DNA from: Lithobates sylvaticus
Lineage: Eukaryota > Chordata > Amphibia > Anura > Ranidae
Assembly (NCBI GenBank): GCA_028564925.1
Contig: CM053030.1
Coordinates: 378,445,833-378,509,832 of the forward strand
DNA length: 64,000 nucleotides
Direction of reading: 5' to 3'
The translations under genes were made by a program, and so were the position numbers. Within the stretch, counting starts at the first letter, position 1. The number at the start of each line of letters is the position of its first letter. The notes beneath the pieces were generated by a model. It was not told where the DNA came from. It worked only from the letters and a program-made list of their open reading frames with translations, and did no database searches. This document shows, one piece after another, positions 9,069 through 19,095 of the stretch.

Positions 9069-9930
9069 TCATGTCTTGTCATCAGCACATTGTCTGAAGA
9101 ACTGCCACGCTAGGGAACTCCTTGGACCTTGCTTTGGTGTGCTCGGTCCCTTGCTGCGTTGGGCAGTAGCAGGTGTACTCTCTAGGGCATGGACGATCCG
9201 CTTTTGCACCCTGCTCCCTCTTCTGCTGTGCTGGTGGCTCTGTGCGACCACCGCCTCTTCCTCCGAACTACACAGGTCACCTGCATGATGTTGATTCCAT
9301 GTGGGGTCGAGGACCTCATCATCTTCCACCCAGTCTTCAACCCTGCCCTTCTTGTCAGTCTGCACAATTGCGAAAGCATCAGCAGTTGGCATCTGTGTTT
9401 CGTCATCATCCGAGACGTGCTGCGATGGTCCTCCCATGTACCCATTATGAAACATAAGTGGTTGGGCATCAGTGCACACAATCTCTTCCACTTATGGGGC
9501 AGGGCTAGGTGGATGGCCCTGGGAAACCCTGCTAACAGAGTCATCAAAAAGCAGAAGAGACTGCTGCATGATTTGGGGCTCAGACTGCTTGGCTGATTTG
9601 CAAGGGGGTGAGGTGAAAGACTGATGGACATCGGCTGCAGGTGCCAACTCTGATCTTTCAGCAGGAGACTGGGTGGGAGACAATGTGAAGGAACTGGAGG
9701 CACTGTCAGCAACCCAATCTACTATCGCCTGTACTTGTCCTGGCCTCCACATTCGTGCCGACCAAATACCTCTGCAGGCTCTGTCGCCTACTCGCACCTG
9801 AGGAAGGTGTTTCACTTGTGCGTGTAGCTGGCACGGATCGACCACGTCCTCTCCCTGCAACAGGAGCTCCACCAGCAGCACCATGACTGGGGCCACGTCC
9901 CTTCTTTGACGTTCTCCTCATATTTCTCAA
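9069..9930 (-). pseudogene. hAT transposase, N-terminal region
   Basis: The likely start is near 9918 (MRRTSKKGRGPSHG), leading into an AGRGRGRS basic patch like the SSGRGRGRGRGR patch of the other hAT. After frame changes the acidic part continues (SDDDETQMPT, VEDDEVLDPTW) and ends SSLAWQFFRQCADDKT, the lead-in to the BED finger. At least two frameshifts are needed to follow it. Confidence 0.7.
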
Positions 9931-10189
9931 ATTTAGGATCTTGCCCTAAATGGGTGGTTTTTGAATAGCAGAATAGAAGAACAGTATCTAAAGTGTGTAT
10001 CTCACACGTACAGATATGCAGAAAACACTGCAAAAATATTTTCTTTTGCCCTAAATGGGTGTTTTTAGAATAGCAGAATAGACCAACAGTATTTAAAGGG
10101 TGTATCTCACAGTAACATATGCAGTGCTGGTGCACTGAGCTTGCATAAAACGACCGCTGACGCCAACCTAACTATCAGACGGATAAAAG

Positions 10190-10514
10190 TTATCTTTTCT
10201 CTGGTACTGGGCTCAGGGCAGTGCAAAAAGATTGTGCACTGCACCAACACAAGAAAATCAAGGTAGATCGCTGAGTAATTTGATTTCTGAATCAGGACTC
10301 CTATCTAATTCTCTCCCTCAAAGCAGCAGCAGCAACCTTTCCCTAAACTATCTATCTTTTCTCTGGCACTGGGCTCAGAGCAGTGTAAAAAGATTGTCTA
10401 CTGCACCCTCACAAGAAAATCAAGGTAGATCGCTGAGTAATTTGATTTCTGAATCAGGACTCCTATCTAATTCTCTCCCTCAAAGCAGCAGCAGCAACCT
10501 TTCCCTACACTATC
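10190..10514 (-). repeat. Two tandem 162 bp repeats in hAT leader
   Basis: The segment with AGGTAGATCGCTGAGTAATT recurs at 10261 and 10423. The two units are nearly identical. They sit between the TATA box and the transposase start, the same place where the 9.1 kb hAT carries its 3 kb array. Confidence 0.9.
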
Positions 10515-10551
10515 TAAAGCAGAGAGATGTGCTGTGCTATGTGCCTCTAGC

Positions 10552-10558
10552 TTATATA
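10552..10558 (-). promoter_or_regulatory. TATA box of hAT copy
   Basis: TATATAA on the minus strand, upstream of the duplicated leader and oriented toward the transposase pieces. Confidence 0.5.
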
Positions 10559-10802
10559 GAGGCTGGGTCACATGCTGCACTGGCCAATCACAGCCATGCC
10601 ATTAGTAGGCATGGCTGTGATGGCTTCTAAGGGCACACAAGTTAAACGAATGTTGATTGGCTGCCCTGCAGCTTTTTAAAAAGCGTCATTACATTGCTGA
10701 ACACCGAACTCGAACATAGAGTAAATTGTTCGGGTCCGGGACCCAAAAACCCAAAAGTCCGGTACGAACCGAAACTTTACAGTTCGGGTTCGCTCAACCC
10801 TA

Positions 10803-11189
10803 GTCATGATGACAGCACAGTGAAGAGACTGCATTGCTCAAATTCAAACTATTCGCTGGATCACTGGCCTACTGGAAGTGGTGCCAGTGAAAGATACTTG
10901 ACAGCAGAGTTAGGCAAAAAAAGTGTTTTTCATTTTTTTATAATTCAGCTTCACTGGCCTATTATGTGGCTTGGAATTTAGAGAATGGCTTCTGCCACTA
11001 ATAGATTAGAGCTGTTTTACATACAGAGATTATCAGTCATTACTGATTTTTTTTAGCATTATAAGGCAACTAGTTTATATTGAATTATTGAGGTATAAAG
11101 AAGTGGATACATGTTGCTCAGCTCTGTGTTTCATCAATTGAACCTGTTCTACAGTATATCTCATAAAGGAATATTCACCACAGGACTAT
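10803..11189. other. Unassigned stretch
   Basis: AT-rich, no long frame, no recognisable repeat. The short frames resemble no family. Confidence 0.3.
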
Positions 11190-11662
11190 AACAACATCAC
11201 AAACGGTGAAAGACATGGAGGTGTGTGACCACCCACCCACAGATAAACATTGCAAGCATCAAAGGCAAAAAAAAAAAAAATACTATCATATTATAGCAAG
11301 CAACAATCAGATAGTATGGGCCAATGATAATACAACAAGAACAAAAATTAAACAAATTCCAAACGTTTATGGATGTACAAAAATACATCCGTAAAATTAG
11401 CATTAAAAGATACGTTGTTTCCAACCCTATAAAAGAGGGGAGACTAATCTCAACAGATACTCAACCATCTAATCTTCGCAATGCGTCACTGTTTAACCCC
11501 CCGGGACTGATGTAGAAGTGTAAGCTTGAGAAATTGGTTAACAGAGGCTATCAACAGGAGGTTATTAATCAAAAGGAGAAATTATTTTTGGTTCTATCAT
11601 TTCCAAGAACACCCATTATCTATTACCTGCCCAAGGTCCATAAAGATCCTATTTGCCCCCTG

Positions 11663-11677
11663 GGACTTCCTATAGTT
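11663..11677. repeat. 15 bp target site duplication of L1, left copy
   Basis: GGACTTCCTATAGTT, repeated exactly at 12992-13006. A duplication of this length beside a poly(T) run is the mark of L1-type target-primed insertion. Confidence 0.9.
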
Positions 11678-12991
11678 TTTTTTTTCGTTTTTTTTTCTTC
11701 CACTTCAGTGAACACTCCATCGAGAGAATTGTTTCAAACTTTACAGCTCAACTATGTCCCTTCTCGTTTTCACATCATTGTGGTCTAGTTTATTATCATT
11801 TACATTTTTATTATACATTATCAACAATCATATACCTCAAATAAGGAACACTTTTAAATGCTCCTCTCAAGCCTCGTTAAAACCCCTTTCTTCCCCCTAT
11901 CTACCCCCCCCCCCCCTTCTCACCTTTCCCTCCCTGTTTGCTATTGTTACTAGGGTTCACTTCCTCTTCTTATTTAGTTTATTTCCATTGTATCTTCTAG
12001 ATATTTATCGGATGTCCTAAATTTTTCCCAGCATTCCCAGGCCGTGACATATTTCTGAAATCGCCCTTTTTCTCTGCTCCCTAGATATTCCATCTTGTTG
12101 TAGTACTCTATCTGTTCGTACCATTCTCTTATGGCTGGTTTTTCACTTTGTAGCCATTTCTTTGGAATTAGCCCTTTTGCCGCGTTTAATAATTTGGGAA
12201 TAATTGAGCTGTTGTATTTTTTCCTGGGGGTTTTAGAACAATGGAACAGGCACCCCTGTGCATTTAATTCTATTTTATCATCCGTTATTTCTGTTATAGT
12301 TTTCACTATTTCTTGCCAGTACTTCTTTATTGTTGGGCACTCCCACCATATATGGGCCATTGTTGCTCTTTGATTACAATTCCTCCAACATAGTGGTGAC
12401 CCTTCCTTCTGCATTTTATAAGTTCTCTCTGGCGTCCAGTACCACCTAGCTAGTAATTTATAGTTCATTTCAATGATTCTCATATCCCAGTTGTTGTTGT
12501 ACATTGCCCCAATCATCCTCTCCACTTGGTGGTCATCTAGATTTATGTTTAAATCCTTCTCCCACTGGTCGATGTATGCTGGTCTTCCTTGCCCCTCCAG
12601 GTCTGTCAATAACTCATACTTTTGAGATTCCCATTTTTAATGATTTTTGTGTATAGCAAAATTTTTCCAAGAAAACCAGATCTCCTTCGTCCCGTATTGG
12701 TTTTGGACATGTTGTTAACAGATGATTTAATTGAAGCAGATTCCATTCACTTATCTTCCATCCTTTTAGTGATTCTATTTCTTGTCGTGTTCTCATCTTT
12801 CCGTTTGTGGTTATGTCTCATCTGTGGATTTTTTATTTTGTGTGCGGTAAAAATCTCTTCCCCCGGTATAAACAAATTTGTTTCTGTAAGGGGCATTGAA
12901 GGTGAATTAAATTCCCACTTCCCTTTCCTATGTATTGCATCCCATACTATGAAAACATTTTTAGTTATCTCGTGAGTGTCCTATCACCCTA
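11678..12991 (-). mobile_element. L1/Tx1 LINE, 5'-truncated, inserted antisense in PLE 1
   Basis: Bounded by the 15 bp duplications. The poly(T) at 11678-11698 is the poly(A) tail of a minus-strand copy. The body holds the ORF2 C-terminal region. As it carries exact duplications and a long frame, it is younger than its PLE host. Confidence 0.9.
11974..12609 (-). pseudogene. L1/Tx1 ORF2 C-terminal domain
   Basis: A 211-codon frame with CWRNCNQRATMAHIWWEC, the C-x3-C-x6-H-x4-C zinc knuckle of L1/Tx1 ORF2 (residues about 73-90). Upstream is the usual MNYKLLARWYWTP block, and downstream LLNAAKGLIPKKW. It ends naturally near EDTMEIN. A further 60 codons lie upstream in another frame (12614-12796), so there is one frameshift near 12610. 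The reverse transcriptase is absent through 5' truncation. Confidence 0.85.
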
Positions 12992-13006
12992 GGACTTCCT
13001 ATAGTT
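12992..13006. repeat. 15 bp target site duplication of L1, right copy
   Basis: Exact repeat of 11663-11677. The PLE sequence continues directly after it. Confidence 0.9.
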
Positions 13007-13827
13007 AGTGGTATTAATTATGTAACATCCCGGGTGGGCAAATACATTGAGACGTATTTACAGCCATTGGTTAGAAATATGCCATAGTTTATTAAAGACA
13101 GTAACCTCTTTAAGGACTGCCCTTTTCAGGAGGGTTGATGGTTGGTAACAGTGGATGTTACATCCCTGTAAACCATTATCCCTCATGACCTTGGTATATC
13201 GGCAGTATCTCACTATTTGAATTCAGAATCTGATCTGGTGTCTGCCCAGAAGGATTTTGTGCTAGACCTTTTAAAGTTTTCAGCAACGCGCAATTATTTT
13301 TGGTTTGGGGGGAACTACTATTTACAGAACAGCAGTCTTGCAATGGGGTCAAAATATGCCCCTAGTGTGGCTAATCTGTTCATGGCCAAATGGGAGGAGG
13401 ATGTCATCTATGCCCATCAAAGGCCCAATTTGGCCTTATGGGCTTGCTATATAAGTGACATCCTCTTTTGAAAGGGTGACCCCGCCTCTTTCATTTCTTA
13501 GACTCCCTAAACCGTAATGAAAGAGGGATTGTACTCAATTATGAAATGAGCCAGACTCATATTCGTTTTTTGGACTTGGATCTTATAGTGGAGGAAGGAA
13601 AACTGACTACTACCGCTTTCTTTAAAGCCACCGATAGAAATGCAAATTTCTCTAGAGACAGTTGCCATCAGGCGTGGCTGGATAGAGTCCCTAAGGGACA
13701 GTTTCTTTGAATTAGGAGGAACTACCAATATGGAGGGCTTTAACAAACAGGCCTTATTTTTAACTCAGAGGTTTGTGGAAAAGGGCTATGGCGCTATAAT
13801 TTTGAGCACTGCCTTGGAGCAGGTTAA

Positions 13828-13975
13828 CCACATCAGCCTCGGAAGATTTTACCCCCTTCCTGACAAGAGCATTTTTTGCAATTCGGCACTTTAGCTGACA
13901 ATTGCGCGGTCGTGCAATATTGTACCCAAACAAAGTTTATGTCCTTTTTTCCCCCCACAAATAGAGCTTTCTTTT
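13828..13975. mobile_element. TTAA MITE, left-end fragment
   Basis: TTAA at 13824-13827, then CCACATCAGCCTCGG and the shared ACAATTGCGCGGTCGTGCA block. It is cut at the T-run after GAGCTTTC, so only the left 150 bp of the 1 kb family remains. It is inserted into PLE 1. Confidence 0.7.
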
Positions 13976-13984
13976 TTTCTCATG

Positions 13985-14024
13985 CCCCAGGAGAAGTCCA
14001 CTTGTGACGAAACCGGTCTGGCGG
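13985..14024 (+). ncRNA. Hammerhead-like motif in PLE 1 pLTR
   Basis: AGGAGAA, a GTC/GAC stem with a 7-nt loop, GAAAC, then CGGTCTGG. The core is degenerate at its start, but the stem between the two core halves is kept. Confidence 0.45.
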
Positions 14025-14658
14025 AGATACACAGACCTGTCATTGCATCCAAACTTATTACTGAGTGCTTCTACTCATGTGTTTTCTTGTATTTCTTTGG
14101 AAACATGTAAGTTCAATATTTCAGTTCAATAAACTATCTGTAAGAGGTGTTACACTATTGGAGCCCCTTCTGTCTTTATTGGGTATACGCTGGAAAAATT
14201 TGGATGACTAAAGACCAGATTAGCAGGAGTTGCGGGAATGATATATACCATCTCCTTTTGTCTTCCTTGGATCAGTGGTGAATTCACTAAGGCGTATGTG
14301 ACCTTCCATAATTAGAGGGTCCCTACTCTGTGCTAAGAGTACATCTTTTTTTTTTTTTTTTTCTTTTTCCACATCAGCAAACATTAAAGAGATTTTTATT
14401 CTACTTAACATTCATTTATATCTCTTCACGTTATACACATCATCGTGGAACTTTTGTTTTATTATAGAAAAATTATTTATTAACAAAAACAAAATATTTC
14501 CCTTACATGTTTTTAATATGTTTCATTTTTAAAAACAATATTACCCTCACCCACCTATCTCCCTCCCCTACCCACCCCTCCGTGCCTCTCTTCTTTCTCT
14601 CCTCTCCTTATTCCTATCCAAATATCGGAACCTATCCAAATATCGGAACCTTTTTCTT

Positions 14659-15216
14659 TTAGGTTATTATTTCAGCATATCTCCAGGTCTGTTTAAAATC
14701 CTGCCAACACTTCCATTTAGACATAGCATCTTCTCCGTCTTCTTCCTTGCTGAACCTAAGTTCCTCCAAGTGATATATCTCTCCCATCTTTCTAACCCAA
14801 TCTAGTTTCGTTGGTGCCTCCTCTTGCTGCCACCTTTTGGGGACAAGTCCCTTTGCGGCGTTCAGCATGTGCGGAATTAAAGTTTTCATATATTTTATTG
14901 GTTCTACTGTACCATGGAATAGGCAAGTCCAAGGGTCTTCCATTATACTAATTCCACTAATTTCTTTTATAAGGTAGAGAACATCTTTCCAGAATCTCCT
15001 AATTTTTGAACATTCCCACCACAAGTGGGCCATTGTACCCTGTTTGTTACATCCTCTCCAGCAATCTTGCGAGTTCCCTGGTTGGAATTTATTGATTCTA
15101 TTAGGTGTAATATACCATCTTGAAAGGCATTTATAGTTCATTTCCGCCGTTCTAGTATCAATTGCTGACCTATGTGTTAATTTCAATTTTTTTTTTAATC
15201 TTATGCATATAATCAT
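14659..15216 (-). pseudogene. L1/Tx1 ORF2, C-terminal zinc knuckle segment
   Basis: Holds AEMNYKCLSRWYITPN, then CWRGCNKQGTMAHLWWEC (C-x3-C-x6-H-x4-C), then LIPHMLNAAKGLVPKRW, and ends near KQTWRYAEIIT. Its layout is parallel to the copy at 11974-12609 but with different residues, so it is a different L1 subfamily or an older divergence. A frame break separates it from the segment upstream. Confidence 0.85.
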
Positions 15217-15341
15217 GTGAACCCAATTCGTTTCCCCACTTTATCAAAAATGGGGGTACCTTCAGCCGATCCTCTGCAAGGAACATTCTATATAAACGAG
15301 ATGTATTTTATTTTTTTTTCCTATTCCTACACATATTTTTT

Positions 15342-15770
15342 CTAAGGGTAGTTATCTTTTGTTCTAATTGGATGGGGAAGTTTCCCCACAAAATGTACCA
15401 GCTGAAGGTAGCGCCATTCATTTATCTTTATATGTGCTATATTTTGGTGTATTTCCGTCAGTGTTTTAATTTTACCTCTATCTATTAAGTCACCTAATTG
15501 TGTATTTTCGCCTATCCATTGTCCCCCTACTTCTCTTTTGCCTGGTGGAAAATAATCACTATCTTTCAAAAACAACAAAGGTGAGTTATACTTCCAACTG
15601 TATTGTTTATGTATTAAATCCCAAATTTTAAAAACGTGTCTAGTTATTTTTTGTGTGTTTACTCCTAAATCCTTATATTTCGGTGGATTCCATATCGCTA
15701 CTCTTAATTTTACCCCACTTGTGTCATTTTCTATTTGCACCCATTGTTTTTTACTTTTTTTTGTGACCAC
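15342..15770 (-). pseudogene. L1/Tx1 ORF2, region after reverse transcriptase
   Basis: A 142-codon segment without a catalytic motif. It holds FLKDSDYFPPGK and INEWRYLQLVHFV, which resembles the connecting region between reverse transcriptase and zinc knuckle in this clade. It overlaps the frame upstream at a T-run, which marks one frameshift. Confidence 0.7.
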
Positions 15771-16480
15771 TCTACAGCTCTTGATAATATCACCGCCTGA
15801 TAGTATTTTTTAACGTCAGGGATACCAAGACCCCCCTGATCTTTATTTTGTTTCAGGGTATGTCTTGCTATCCTAGGTTTTTTATTTTGCCAAACAAATC
15901 TGCTTATGATTGCTTTTAAAGATTGAAAATAAAAATCTGGGAGGGGATTAGGAAGCATTTGAAACGTATAGGTAATTTTGGGTAATAGCACCATCTTGAC
16001 TGTGTTTATTCGACCAAACCACGAAAGGGGCCTATAGAATATTTTCTTAATTTCGTTCTTGATTTCATCTAACAATGGAATGTAGTTTTCACTGAATAAT
16101 TTTTCAATGGAGTTTGCTAGTTTAATCCCTAGGTATTTTAGTCCCTTTTTCTTCCATGGGAACTGGTAGTCCCTTTGCAGCCCCAACGCTTCTTTTTTTT
16201 CTATATTTATATTCAGGATCTCTGACTTATTGACATTTATTTTAAAGTTAGATAGGTCTCCGTAATGTTTTAGTACTTCAAGCAGTCTTGGCATTGATGT
16301 CTTAGGTTTAGTAACATAAAAGAGCAAGTCGTCGGCGAAGGCCGCTACTTTATGCTCGATATCTCCTACTTTAATTCCCTTTATATTATTATCTAATCTA
16401 ATGGTTGCCAATAAGGGTTCAATTGAAAGCACGAATAGCAACGGGGACAGGGGGCATCCCTGCCTTGTCCCGTTGCTCAT
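15731..16480 (-). pseudogene. L1/Tx1 ORF2 reverse transcriptase, catalytic half
   Basis: Begins at GTRQGCPLSPLLFVLSIEPL and carries AAFADDLLFYVTKPKT, in which the F-A-D-D box provides the catalytic aspartates. Then comes the thumb region with KGLKYLGIKLANS and SWFGRINTVKMVLLPK. Both hallmarks of an L1-type enzyme are intact. The frame joins the upstream segment after one break near 16450. Confidence 0.9.
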
Positions 16481-17825
16481 GGAAAAGGGAGGTGAAAAAT
16501 CCCCATTGATTTATTATAGCGGTCGGGTCTTCATATAAAACTCTAATTCTCTGAATCATTCTCGTGCCCAGGCCCATATACTTCAATGTCTCCATCATGA
16601 GCCCCCAGTCTACCCTGTCAAATGCTTTCTCAGCATCTATTGACAGGAATAGACCTGGGGGCCCATTTGTTTTTAATTCCTGTAGTAAAAGTAGTGTTCT
16701 AATTCCGTTGTCTCGCCCTTCCCTACCTGTAACAAAGCCTACCTGATCTGTATGAATCGGGCCTTTAATTTGCTCTTTTAACCTATTTGCGAGGATTTTA
16801 GCATATAGTTTTGTATCGAAATTTAGTAGGGAAATCGGTCTGTAACTTGAACGACAGCTGTCGTCTTTCCCCTCTTTTAAAATTACCTTTATTAAAGCTT
16901 TCTGTGCATCTCGACTCAATCCATATTCCATGCCAAGTCCATTCAAATATCTACATAGCCTGGGCACCAAAATTTCACTAAATCTCTTTAGATACAGAAT
17001 CGGGAATCCATCCGGGCCCGGACTTTTGCCCGGTGCCGTATCCAAAATGGCTCTAGAAATGTCACCTTCTGTAATAGGGGCTTCTAAGTTTTCCATATCG
17101 TCAGATGGTATTCGAGGGATTCCTGATCTGTCCAGAAAATCTTTTAACTTATTTATTCTTCCAGTATCCATATTCCTATTTTCTACGTTGTAAAGAGTTT
17201 TATAGTAGTGTTGGAATACCTCAGCTATATCTTTAGTCTTATAGACAATTTCTCCTTGTTTATTACAAATTTTTTCTATATAGTTCCTAGATTTTTTCTT
17301 CCTTAAAGTTTTGGCCAGATGTTTTCCAATTTTATTACCCCCCAGGTAATTATCTTTCAAAATTGCATTAAAAACCCTTTTTGTGTCTTGTGTCAGTATG
17401 TCTTTCAATTCTTCCCTTTTTGTTATAAGCTGATTGAATATCTCCTGTTGTTGTCCCTCTGGTGTTTTATGTATCTGCTCTAGTCTAAATATATCTTCGG
17501 TTAACCTTTTAATTTTCTTTGTTCTTTCCTTTTTTTTCCCTGTCCCCATTGAAATGAAGATACCCCTTATATAGGCTTTATGTGTTTCCCATAATATGGA
17601 ATCTGATATGTCGTTTGATTCGTTAATTTTAAAAAAATTTATTAATTCTTCTTGTATCTTTTCTATATCTTGTTTTTCAATAAGAAGCTCTTCGTTTAGA
17701 CGCCAATTAAAGGGAGGTTTCTGTATTTTTATTTCTTCTATTTTCATCATTACCGGAGAGTGATCTGAGAGGGTAGCAATCCCTATCTGGGTACAGGGGG
17801 GAAGACCAAATGCGCAAACCACCAA
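16419..17825 (-). pseudogene. L1/Tx1 ORF2, endonuclease tail and first half of RT
   Basis: A 468-codon frame. LSDHSPVMMKI near residues 20-30 is the last catalytic block of the APE endonuclease. A long coiled-coil-like linker follows, then TAPGKSPGPDGFPILYLKRF (RT motif 0/1, about residue 285), SYRPISLLNFDTKLYAKILA (about 335) and LFLSIDAEKAFDRVDW (about 390; first catalytic Asp). The enzyme makes cDNA at the nicked target. This copy lacks most of its endonuclease and has about three frame breaks overall, so it cannot act alone. Confidence 0.9.
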
Positions 17826-17849
17826 AGGGGAGGATCAATATAAAAATCT

Positions 17850-19095
17850 AAATAAAAATAGGAATGCCGCAGCCACCATTAAAGTGTTCCCACACCAATA
17901 GTATATGAAAAAAAATATATATATAAATATATAAAATGTGGCGCTTGCAAGATGAAAAACAATGCCAAAGATAACAGTTAAAATACACTAAAACTGAATT
18001 AGGTATGATAATGATAAAATAGGTATAAGAAATATAATGATATAAAATCAAACGCTTAAAACAATAAAGGAATCCTGATATGAATAATTCGTAAATTTCT
18101 ATGAAAAAGTGTGGCGCTTTCATCCAGGCCAAGAAACCAATCCTAAGGGGGAGGAGACTCCAAAGAATGGTTCCACAGAAGCGTCTACTTATTGATGTCA
18201 ATAATCCAGTAGGTATTAGAGCAACGTAATGGACCGTGCTATACCAATAATGTATGAGATAATTCAAATAAATACATCCAAGGTGGGAAAATATATCATA
18301 AATAAATTCGTGAAATAAATATGTTAATTATAAACAATTGTGACAATAAATACTGAATTGTGGAATTCAATATAAGTGTGTAATATAATATATAATATAA
18401 ATGTGGCAAATTGCGTGTGATAATAAAAAATGTGATGGGGGAGGGGGGTTGTTAATCCTATTAATGCAAAAAATTCAAAATTAACAAATGAATGTGTAAA
18501 CAAGCATGTGAAAACAGTAAACACAGCTATAAATGAATGTGAAAGTCCAAATAGTGACAGTGTTTAATATAACGTCCAGTGTGTTCTAAATAAATAAACT
18601 ACAATAAAGTTTCCAGTGCAATCAAGGTTGCCAATTAAAATTAGGATCCCATACACGATACAATCGACAACTGTGCAATGATTCCTTTTACCCAGGGTGC
18701 ACTCCTTGTGTGGTTGTAGTGATCCTTTTCCATGCAAAAAGGTGCCGAAAAAATGTTTTCCCCAGCCTCTTACCTTTAGGCAAGAGGGTAACAGCCTTTT
18801 AATGACAGAAGGAAAGGAGACAGATCACTTCCGTGTAGTTTCTCCAGGTACGTATCCTTACTGCCCTCTTAAATTCTCTCCATAGGTCCCGCAGACATGG
18901 GGGCAGAAAGAGGGAGACATTCCATTGTGCAGTATTCAAAAAATAATTTTATTAAGGATAAAATAAACTTACAGTTGGTAAATTATAAATACAAGCAACG
19001 GTAGTACACAGCACGTATCCCGGCCGAGATCGCACTTAGGTCACCTGACTCTGACTCCTCACGCGTATCGCCACGCCCACGTGGCTTTCTCAAAG
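17850..19095 (-). mobile_element. Penelope-like pLTR fragment (fossil), inverted
   Basis: AT-rich non-coding sequence ending on the right in an inverted hammerhead-like motif (19057-19094). No protein part. It lies head-to-head with PLE 2, which reads rightward from about 19096. PLE copies are known to carry inverted partial copies at their 5' side, which would explain this layout. The left limit is the L1 boundary and is approximate. Confidence 0.45.
19057..19094 (-). ncRNA. Hammerhead-like motif, inverted
   Basis: Minus strand: TTTGAGAAA, a 6 bp stem GCCACG/CGTGGC with a TGGG loop, then GATAC and GCGTGAGG. It has the longest stem II of the seven motifs in this window. Confidence 0.5.

Larger units (their letters stand above)
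7521..10802 (-). mobile_element. hAT transposon, internally deleted copy
   Basis: Minus-strand element related to the 9.1 kb hAT at 30717-39845. The right end reads, in reverse complement, TAGGGTTGAGCGAACCCGAA. Inward of it lie a hairpin, a TATA box (10552-10558), a duplicated 162 bp leader (10190-10514), and pieces of a transposase reading leftward. The catalytic core between the BED finger and the acidic linker is gone, and no C-terminal dimerisation region is visible. The left terminus was not found, so the left limit (a GGTGGCGGTGG-rich stretch like that downstream of the other hAT) is approximate. Confidence 0.75.
11190..14220 (+). mobile_element. Penelope-like element 1 (fossil), split by an L1
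   Basis: Old, broken PLE. The reverse transcriptase part begins before 11590 with TPIIYYLPKVHKDP (the LPK-H block of PLE) and is interrupted at 11678 by an L1. After 12992 it continues with a stretch containing NYYLQNSSLAMGSKYAPSVA, the PLE block before the catalytic site. A TTAA MITE fragment lies at 13828-13975, followed by a pLTR with a hammerhead-like motif (13985-14024). It has many breaks and the GIY-YIG endonuclease is not visible. It looks the oldest of the three main PLEs here. Confidence 0.75.
14343..17845 (-). mobile_element. L1/Tx1 LINE, antisense, 5'-truncated, 3.5 kb
   Basis: Minus-strand LINE with a poly(T) run at about 14347-14362 (its 3' tail), a 3' UTR to about 14658, and ORF2 in four overlapping frame segments up to 17825. 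The 5' end falls inside the endonuclease, leaving only its last motif. Long frames with few breaks suggest middle age. No clear flanking duplication was seen. Confidence 0.85.

Noticed and set aside
7953-9596. Plus-strand frames opposite the hAT copy
   Set aside because: They are shadows of the minus-strand transposase pieces.
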